From: Polyangiaceae bacterium
GTDB lineage: Bacteria; Myxococcota_A; Polyangia; Polyangiales; Polyangiaceae
Assembly: GCA_041389725.1 (NCBI GenBank)
Contig: JAWKRG010000017.1
Location: 1 to 64,000 of the forward strand
DNA: 64,000 nt
Reading direction: 5' to 3'
Both the position numbers and the translations under genes were made by a program. Under the pieces are notes generated by a model that worked only from the letters and a program-made list of their open reading frames with translations, had not been told where the DNA came from and did not search any database. Below, one piece after another: positions 58,766 through 64,000 of this stretch; the first letter of the stretch is position 1; the number at the start of each line of letters is the position of its first letter.

Positions 58766-59263
58766 ATGCGTGGGCAGTGGGAAAGAGCGCTGTGGGTGGC
58801 GTGTCTGCTCTTCGGCTGTCAGCGCGTCAGTGAACGGACGCTGAAGGACACCGAGGGTCGGAGCTTCTTGGCCAAGTGCAACCGCGAAGGCAAGTGCGAG
58901 CTTTCCCGCGCAGAGGCCGCGCCCGTCGCTGCTGACAAGGCGGGCGTGTCGCTGCATGCACCGGGGCGCGTGGTCGCGGTCTGCGACGTGGCCGCGCCGA
59001 CTCCGGCTGAGACCAGCGATTGCCGCGCGCTCGTCTGCCGCGTGGACGAGGACTGTCCACCGAACCACGGCTTGCCCAACGGCACTTGCGTCAACGGCCT
59101 GTGCACGGAGCCCTCCAACGCACTGAATCGGGATGACGCCATCCTGCTCTGCCTGGCGGGCACCGGGCTTGGCCGCGAGAGCCCTCAGCAGGCCGAACGT
59201 TTCGCTCTGGCTACGAACTGCGGCTCGCCCTGCGTCGTCCCGACGCCCTGCCGCCAACCCTGA
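58766..59263 (+). CDS. Small Cys-rich lipoprotein
   Basis: The ATG at 58766 gives MRGQWERALWVACLLFGC with a lipobox at Cys18. The 165-residue protein has a Cys-rich body (CNREGKCELSRAEAAP, CRALVCRVDEDCPPNHGLPNGTCVNGLC, CGSPCVVPTPC). The CxxDxDC/GTCVNGLC pattern is shared with the lipoprotein at 10625. The longer frame to 58562 overlaps trpE and is unlikely. Function is unknown. Confidence 0.65.
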   Translation: MRGQWERALWVACLLFGCQRVSERTLKDTEGRSFLAKCNREGKCELSRAEAAPVAADKAGVSLHAPGRVVAVCDVAAPTPAETSDCRALVCRVDEDCPPNHGLPNGTCVNGLCTEPSNALNRDDAILLCLAGTGLGRESPQQAERFALATNCGSPCVVPTPCRQP

Positions 59264-59324
59264 CGCCGCTTTCGAGGCGGGCAGGGCTTGCCAGCGCGGG
59301 CTACCTGGTTAATAGCCTCGACCC

Positions 59325-60779
59325 ATGACGAGCCGCGGAGTCCTGCGACCCAGCGCCGTCCTGGCCACCTACGTCGAGAGTATGGTGGAGGGGCGACGAG
59401 TGGTCATCTTCGGAGATGCGACCAGTGGGCTCGCGGAGTTGTTGGAAGAGCGAGGCGCTCGCATCGTCCACGTCTACGACCCGGATCCGGGTCGCGTGGC
59501 AGAGGCCACGGCGCGCAACGACTCACGCGCGATCTCTTTCGCCGCGCTGCCGCCCTCGGGTCTCGCCGCACGCGACGGCGCTTTCGAACTCGGCATCGTG
59601 GACGATCTGAACGGGGCTGGGCCCGCGCACTCCATCGTGGGCCGCATGCGTCGCGCCTTGGCTCCTCGCGGAGTTGCCTTGGTGGCGATTCCGAACCCGG
59701 GTGTTCGCGAGCGACTCATGCCCGTGAGCCTTCCGAGCGAGGGCCCGCTCGACTACTACGAACTCTACGACACGCTGAAGAGCGAGTTTTCCTACGTGCG
59801 CATGCTGGGACAAGCGCCCTTCGTCGGCTATGCGGTCGTGGACTTCGCGGCGGGCAATCCGGACCCCAGTATCGACACGACCTTGGTCCCCGGCGGAGCC
59901 GAGGAGCCCGAGTGGTTCGTCGGTCTGGCGAGCGACAGTGTGATGAGTCTGGACGAGTTCGCCGTGGTGCAGCTGCCGTTGGCGGAAGTCATGCCCAGTG
60001 GCTCGGGTCACGCGCGCCCCGATGCGCGGTCCGAGCGCGTGGTAGCGCGTCTTCAGGCGGAAACCGAGCGTTTGCGCCGCGAACTCACTGCCGCTACGGA
60101 CGACTCCGAAGTGGAGCGCTTGCGCCGCCAGTCGGCGGAACAGGAGCGCTTCATTCGCGACCTCGAGCACCGCCTGACGGTGGCGGACGAACGAGCCGAC
60201 GAGGCCCTCGAGGAACTGGAAGCGCTCCAGAACAAGTCCTTCGACGATTCGGAGGGCCAGGATCGCACCGGAGATCTCGAGGCCGAGCTCGAAGACTTGC
60301 GTGAAGGCCTACGAGCCGCGGAGAAGACCGCCAAGTCGAGCGCCGATGCGGCGAGGCAGGCCACTGAACGCCTGGAGACCGCGGAGCGCCAGGCCGAGCA
60401 CGAACGCGCCGCTCGCAGTGAGATCGAGGCGGACCTGTCTCGCATGGAGTCGCAGCTCGCCGAGCGTGGCGCTGAGGTGCGTCGCTTGCAGCGAGATCTC
60501 ACGACTCTGGAACGACTGGGGCGCGAACTCTTGCTCGACTTGGAGGAGCGCGGCGAGGCCGGACCCGAAACCTCCGCCCTGGCTTCCCAGCTCGATGCCC
60601 TGGCCAAGGCCAACGCCCGCGGCGAGGCGGATCTGGAAGCCGCGCGCTGGACGATTCAGGCCCTCGAGGGCCAGCTGGCCGGCGGCGGCGCCCTCGAGGC
60701 GGAGCTGCAGGAAGCTCGCGCCGAACTCTCGCGCCAGGCTACGCTGATCGCGCAACTCAGGGCCCATGGCTCCGCATGA
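59325..60779 (+). CDS. Methyltransferase-like protein with long coiled coil
   Basis: This 484-residue protein has an N-terminal domain (about 1-200) with a methyltransferase-like pattern (VVIFGDATSGLAELLEERGARIVHVYDPDP, RRALAPRGVALVAIPNP), though the SAM glycine loop reads GDATSG. Residues about 230-470 are a continuous coiled coil (RLQAETERLRRELTAATDDSEVERLRRQ...). There is no signal peptide. This may be a polar or cytoskeletal organiser; that is inference. dnaJ follows 98 bp downstream behind its own promoter. Confidence 0.7.
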   Translation: MTSRGVLRPSAVLATYVESMVEGRRVVIFGDATSGLAELLEERGARIVHVYDPDPGRVAEATARNDSRAISFAALPPSGLAARDGAFELGIVDDLNGAGPAHSIVGRMRRALAPRGVALVAIPNPGVRERLMPVSLPSEGPLDYYELYDTLKSEFSYVRMLGQAPFVGYAVVDFAAGNPDPSIDTTLVPGGAEEPEWFVGLASDSVMSLDEFAVVQLPLAEVMPSGSGHARPDARSERVVARLQAETERLRRELTAATDDSEVERLRRQSAEQERFIRDLEHRLTVADERADEALEELEALQNKSFDDSEGQDRTGDLEAELEDLREGLRAAEKTAKSSADAARQATERLETAERQAEHERAARSEIEADLSRMESQLAERGAEVRRLQRDLTTLERLGRELLLDLEERGEAGPETSALASQLDALAKANARGEADLEAARWTIQALEGQLAGGGALEAELQEARAELSRQATLIAQLRAHGSA

Positions 60780-60812
60780 ACGCGGATTTGCTGGACTTTC
60801 TGGGGCGGTACG

Positions 60813-60840
60813 TTGACAGAGACGATGCCGAACTTACTTT
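60813..60840 (+). promoter_or_regulatory. Sigma-70-like promoter of dnaJ
   Basis: TTGACA (60813-60818), 16-bp spacer, TACTTT (60835-60840). It is followed at 60853-60866 by the 14-bp palindrome CGCGCTCGAGCGCG. The dnaJ ATG is 37 bp after the -10. No CIRCE element is visible. Confidence 0.5.
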
Positions 60841-60877
60841 TCTGGTTTAGATCGCGCTCGAGCGCGGGCTTCGGGTC

Positions 60878-61981
60878 ATGACGGAGAAACGGGACTACTA
60901 CGAGGTCTTGGGAGTAGCGCGGGACGCGTCTCCCGACGACGTGCGCAAGGCCTATCGCCAGTTGGCGCTCAAGTATCACCCGGATCGCAACCCCGACGAC
61001 GCGGAGGCGGAAGCCAAGTTCAAAGAGGCGACCGAGGCATACAGCGTCATCTCGGACGAGCAGAAGCGGGACGCCTACGATCGTTTTGGCCACGCCGGGG
61101 TCGGGGGCGGATTCGATTTCTCGGGCGCCGGGATGGGCGACATCCTCAGCCAGTTCCAAGACATGTTCTCGGACTTCTTCGGGGGCATGGGCGGGTTCGG
61201 CTTCGGTGGCGGCGGTCGACGCCGCGCTGCGCCGGCGCGTGGCCACGACGTTCGCGTCGAGGCCACCATCTTGTTGAAGGACTCGATCACGGGCACCAAG
61301 AAGGAAGTGCGCGTCCGTGGCGCAGCTCCCTGCGACACCTGCAACGCGACCGGTGCCAAACCGGGAACGAGCCCCGAACGCTGCGGACAGTGCAACGGCA
61401 GTGGTCAGGCCACGACTCAGCGCGGTTTCATCATGTTCTCCACGACCTGTCCTCGCTGTCGTGGCACTGGCAAGACCGTATCGGACCCGTGCAGCGATTG
61501 TTCTGGCGCCGGTCACGTGGAGCGCGAGCGCAAAGTGCTCGTGACGTTTCCCGCGGGCATCGACTCGGATCAGCGTTTGCGTGTTCCGGGTCAAGGCATG
61601 CCCGGTCCTTCCGGCGCTCCTGCGGGGGATCTCTACGTCGACGTGACGGTACAGGAAGACCCGCGCTTCCAACGCGAGGGATACGACTTGATCGCGCGCC
61701 GCGAAGTGTCCTTCCCCGAAGCCGCCTTGGGCGCAGAGCTCGAGGTCGAGCTCCCCGACGACTCCGCCGTGAGCGTGGAAGTGCCAGCGGGCACGCAGCC
61801 CAACACCGTGCTCAGCCTGCGTGGCAAAGGCGTCCCGCGCCTCGACGGTCGCGGCGTCGGTGACTTGCACGTGGTGGTGGACGTCAGCGTGCCCAAGAAG
61901 CTGAGCAAGCGCGCGAAAGAGCTACTCGGCGAGCTCGAGGCTGAGCTCGTCACCAAGCCCAAACGCGCCAAAACCGCCTGA
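60878..61981 (+). CDS. dnaJ: Chaperone DnaJ (Hsp40, class I)
   Basis: This 367-residue protein is full length. It has a J domain (1-70) with HPD at 34-36, a Gly/Phe region (about 75-115), four CxxCxGxG zinc motifs (CDTCNATG, CGQCNGSG, CPRCRGTG, CSDCSGAG) and a C-terminal substrate-binding domain ending in a Lys-rich tail. It stimulates DnaK ATPase and delivers clients. No dnaK or grpE is nearby, so it is a separate locus, with its own sigma-70-like promoter. Confidence 0.95.
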   Translation: MTEKRDYYEVLGVARDASPDDVRKAYRQLALKYHPDRNPDDAEAEAKFKEATEAYSVISDEQKRDAYDRFGHAGVGGGFDFSGAGMGDILSQFQDMFSDFFGGMGGFGFGGGGRRRAAPARGHDVRVEATILLKDSITGTKKEVRVRGAAPCDTCNATGAKPGTSPERCGQCNGSGQATTQRGFIMFSTTCPRCRGTGKTVSDPCSDCSGAGHVERERKVLVTFPAGIDSDQRLRVPGQGMPGPSGAPAGDLYVDVTVQEDPRFQREGYDLIARREVSFPEAALGAELEVELPDDSAVSVEVPAGTQPNTVLSLRGKGVPRLDGRGVGDLHVVVDVSVPKKLSKRAKELLGELEAELVTKPKRAKTA

Positions 61982-62029
61982 CCTGCTGCGTATTCGCATC
62001 CGGGTCGCGACGCCTGGAGATCTACTGAT

Positions 62030-62749
62030 CTAGCTGCCGCAGCTGTTGCACTGCGTGTCGTTGCACGTGAACAGGTCTGTCAAGCTCTGACCGCCCGCCG
62101 CGAGCTGCGCGCCGCACTGCGTCTCCACGCAGCTTTGATCGGCCCCGGCGCACTGACTCAGGATGCAGTTGATGAGACTTTCGCACGCGGAGCCGGCACC
62201 GCAGCTCGACATCTGAGCGCAACAGCTAGACGCCATGCACGCATCACAGGCACCGTCGCCCGAGTCCCAGGTGGAGCCACAGTTGCCGTTCCCGCCTCCG
62301 CTGCCGGGCGTTCCGCCGCTGCCACCGCTGCCTGAGCTACCGCCGCCGCCTGCAACTGCGGGAGTGAAGGTGCCCGAACCACTACAGGTGACCGGCTGCC
62401 CTTGGTTGCTCAAGGTGCACGAGAACGACGCCGTTCCGTTGGTCACGGTCTCTGTGCAAGTGCCGGTGATCCCGTTCTCGTTTATTTGCCTCGTTGCAGT
62501 GTTGCCGTTCACGGAGAGTGTGTTGACGGAGTTATCCCTGTTGCTCGTCGATGTGACCGTGCAGCCTGACTGGGTGTACACGCTATCGACGGGGAGCGTC
62601 GAGCCGTCGGAACACGACAGTGATCCGGTGTGCGCCCCCGCCAGGTTGCTGCAACTGCCGCTACCGTTGCCTCCGCCGCCGCCGCTGCTGCAACCCAACA
62701 CGACCAACGTCGCCACTGCCGCACTCCACGTCCAACCGTTCAGTCTCAT
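62030..62749 (-). CDS. Cys-rich lipoprotein with conserved Cys module
   Basis: The ATG at 62749 follows GGAGGAGC. The 239-residue protein has a signal peptide with lipobox VLGC, a Gly/Ser region, a beta-like middle (TLPVDSVYTQSGCTVTSTSN, NTATRQINENGITGTC), and a C-terminal Cys module (CDACMASSCCAQMSSCGAGSACESLINCILSQC, CVETQCGAQ, CNDTQCNSCG). The module parallels the one in the lipoprotein at 47087-47563. It is divergent from the lipoprotein at 62935. Confidence 0.7.
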   Translation of the reverse strand: MRLNGWTWSAAVATLVVLGCSSGGGGGNGSGSCSNLAGAHTGSLSCSDGSTLPVDSVYTQSGCTVTSTSNRDNSVNTLSVNGNTATRQINENGITGTCTETVTNGTASFSCTLSNQGQPVTCSGSGTFTPAVAGGGGSSGSGGSGGTPGSGGGNGNCGSTWDSGDGACDACMASSCCAQMSSCGAGSACESLINCILSQCAGADQSCVETQCGAQLAAGGQSLTDLFTCNDTQCNSCGS

Positions 62750-62934
62750 GCTGCTCCTCCGTACGCGCAGCACAACAGCAACTGCCGTGCCGGGGAGCGA
62801 ATCCGCAAAAGGGCCGCGAGATCCCCAAGGAAACGTAGAGTTGAACCGTTCGTCGAACGGTTCGAGATCCGCCACGCGAGAGTTACAGCCGGGCTACGTT
62901 GCACGGGGACCAGCTGATACGCCATGCTTTCGGG

Positions 62935-63882
62935 ATGCGGGGTCTAGGTATTGGTTTTGCGGTGATCGCCTGTCTGGGTTGCTCGCAAGAGTCTGATTCG
63001 GGCGGGGCGGCCAGTGGCGGTGGTGGAGCTGGCAGCAGCGGCGGGACCAGCGGAAGCAGCGGCGGGAACAGTGGAAGTGGCGGTGGCACTGGCGGCAGCG
63101 TGTCTCCGGGCGACAATGGCTACTACGAGTCCCTGGCCGCGCGCAGCGACGTCCACTTCACAGCATCGCTGCGGAGCGACGTGGAGATCAACGCCCACCG
63201 CAACGGCAAGCCCCACGACCCACCCGATGTCGTCTACGACCCGGCCGCCGACGGAGCGCGCATGCGAATGCCCAGCGGGGCGGGATCGATCGCGACCCAG
63301 ATCCGACTTTCGTTTCCTGCGGTGGCGTCGGGCAATCTGCTCTTCTACTGGGAGGGTCGCTGGGAAGCAGGGTTCGTCAGCGACGGCGACGTGGACGGCC
63401 TGCAGACGAACAAGGCATATCAACTGGCACGCAGTGGACCAGGTGACAATCGCCGCATCGAAGCTCGCACGCGTTTCGCACTCGTAGATTCGCCCTTCGT
63501 CGCGGCAGTGGACACTCGCAGCTACTGGTTCGCCCCCGCCCAAGGCTCCGATCAACCCGTCCAGCCTCAGGTTGGCAGCTTCGACATCAAACCCGACACC
63601 TGGACCCGCTTTTGGGCTTTCGTGGACTTCGCCAACGGTCAGTACAGCTATTGGGTGGCCGACGAGACTTCGGGCCCGGTGGTGATTCACGACGCCATCG
63701 GCATCGACTACTCACCGCTGCCGCCCGGGGCCGGGCCAGGCCTGGACACCTTCTGGTTCGAGCACAACTCGAGTCAGAGTCGCACTGCGGGCACGCCGGA
63801 TCTGTTCATCTGGGGGCGCAACCTGGTGGTGCTGAAGGACGTGAGCGACGCGTCAGGCGTGGTGCAGAGCTACCAGCCGTAG
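62935..63882 (+). CDS. Lipoprotein with possible carbohydrate-binding beta-sandwich
   Basis: I take the ATG at 62935 (MRGLGIGFAVIACLGC) with a lipobox. The 315-residue precursor has a Gly/Ser linker (GGTSGSSGGNSGSGGG) and a domain of about 250 residues with a concanavalin-like feel (LLFYWEGRWEAGFVSDGDVDGLQTNKAYQL, TWTRFWAFVDFANGQYSYWVADETSG). Similar layouts occur in polysaccharide lyase-like and laminin-G-like domains, but catalytic residues are not evident. Confidence 0.65.
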   Translation: MRGLGIGFAVIACLGCSQESDSGGAASGGGGAGSSGGTSGSSGGNSGSGGGTGGSVSPGDNGYYESLAARSDVHFTASLRSDVEINAHRNGKPHDPPDVVYDPAADGARMRMPSGAGSIATQIRLSFPAVASGNLLFYWEGRWEAGFVSDGDVDGLQTNKAYQLARSGPGDNRRIEARTRFALVDSPFVAAVDTRSYWFAPAQGSDQPVQPQVGSFDIKPDTWTRFWAFVDFANGQYSYWVADETSGPVVIHDAIGIDYSPLPPGAGPGLDTFWFEHNSSQSRTAGTPDLFIWGRNLVVLKDVSDASGVVQSYQP

Positions 63883-64000
63883 GGCGTGGATCTCCTCGAG
63901 CGTTGGGTGATGACGAGCCCGTCGCCTAGATTGGGGTTGGGTCTCGACGCGCGGAGGGCGGGTCGTCGCCTCCCGCGCTGACTGGCTCGTGCGTCCGCGG

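Noticed and set aside
60780..60877. CIRCE heat-shock operator ahead of dnaJ
   Set aside because: The palindrome there is CGCGCTCGAGCGCG; the TTAGCACTC-N9-GAGTGCTAA pattern is absent.

Overview
The window is GC-rich DNA from a myxobacterium (Myxococcota, probably the Polyangia; the species cannot be named from sequence alone). The grounds are lineage-typical. There are many exported proteins with Gly/Ser/Thr-rich linkers, and several end in a MYXO-CTERM tail (Gly-Cys motif, hydrophobic helix, Arg cluster). There are thrombospondin type 3 calcium-binding repeats, two sigma-54 activators with FHA or GAF input domains, two membrane Ser/Thr kinases, and an AgmX/PglI-type protein. No rRNA, tRNA, CRISPR, transposase or phage gene was found. 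Coding density is high, with many 1-4 bp start/stop overlaps.

Layout. 1-4.6 kb is the accessory, repeat-rich part: an Rpn/DUF4351 fragment, a toxin-antitoxin pair whose toxin is frameshifted and which lies between two copies of a hairpin-headed repeat, an HNH endonuclease gene riddled with short repeats, and a four-helix-bundle (23S IVP-like) gene between tandem arrays, including about 400 bp of GGTCCC-type hexamers. 4.6-17.2 kb holds a cobA/hemD fusion, two adjacent exported peptidoglycan-active proteins (SpoIID-like and M15 peptidase) with matching TSP3/MYXO-CTERM tails, an FHA sigma-54 activator, a Uma2 nuclease, an MBL hydrolase, a GAF sigma-54 activator, an IgGFc-binding-like MYXO-CTERM protein and an RMD1/DUF155 protein. 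17.3-30.6 kb holds a DUF2202 lipoprotein, a three-gene unknown operon, OsmC, a PPP phosphatase next to a GT39 glycosyltransferase, prmA, a second metallophosphoesterase, a trypsin-like protease and another MYXO-CTERM protein.

30.9-43 kb is dominated by a minus-strand run: tldD, tldE, an EAL phosphodiesterase, a Ser/Thr kinase, a TPR/PEGA-like envelope protein and two lipoproteins, followed by a GNAT and an M36-like metalloprotease. 43-51 kb holds an AgmX/PglI-domain protein with a large repeat lipoprotein, small Cys-rich lipoproteins, a PilZ protein divergent from a ribbon-helix-helix regulator whose start codon sits inside a perfect palindrome, and a CAP-domain protein. 51-55.5 kb repeats the kinase theme: a second kinase, a second TPR/PEGA paralogue, a PEGA-tailed membrane protein and a second PilZ protein. 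55.8-64 kb contains an FGE-like lipoprotein, trpE, a methyltransferase-like coiled-coil protein, dnaJ and lipoproteins.

The clearest recurring logic is envelope signalling: two copies of a kinase plus TPR/PEGA cassette, each near c-di-GMP components (EAL, PilZ), among many surface lipoproteins. The best candidates for something undescribed are (1) the short element present in both orientations inside the HNH gene, (2) the repeat-bounded four-helix-bundle locus, and (3) the RHH/zinc-ribbon regulator plus small helical protein with a start-codon operator.
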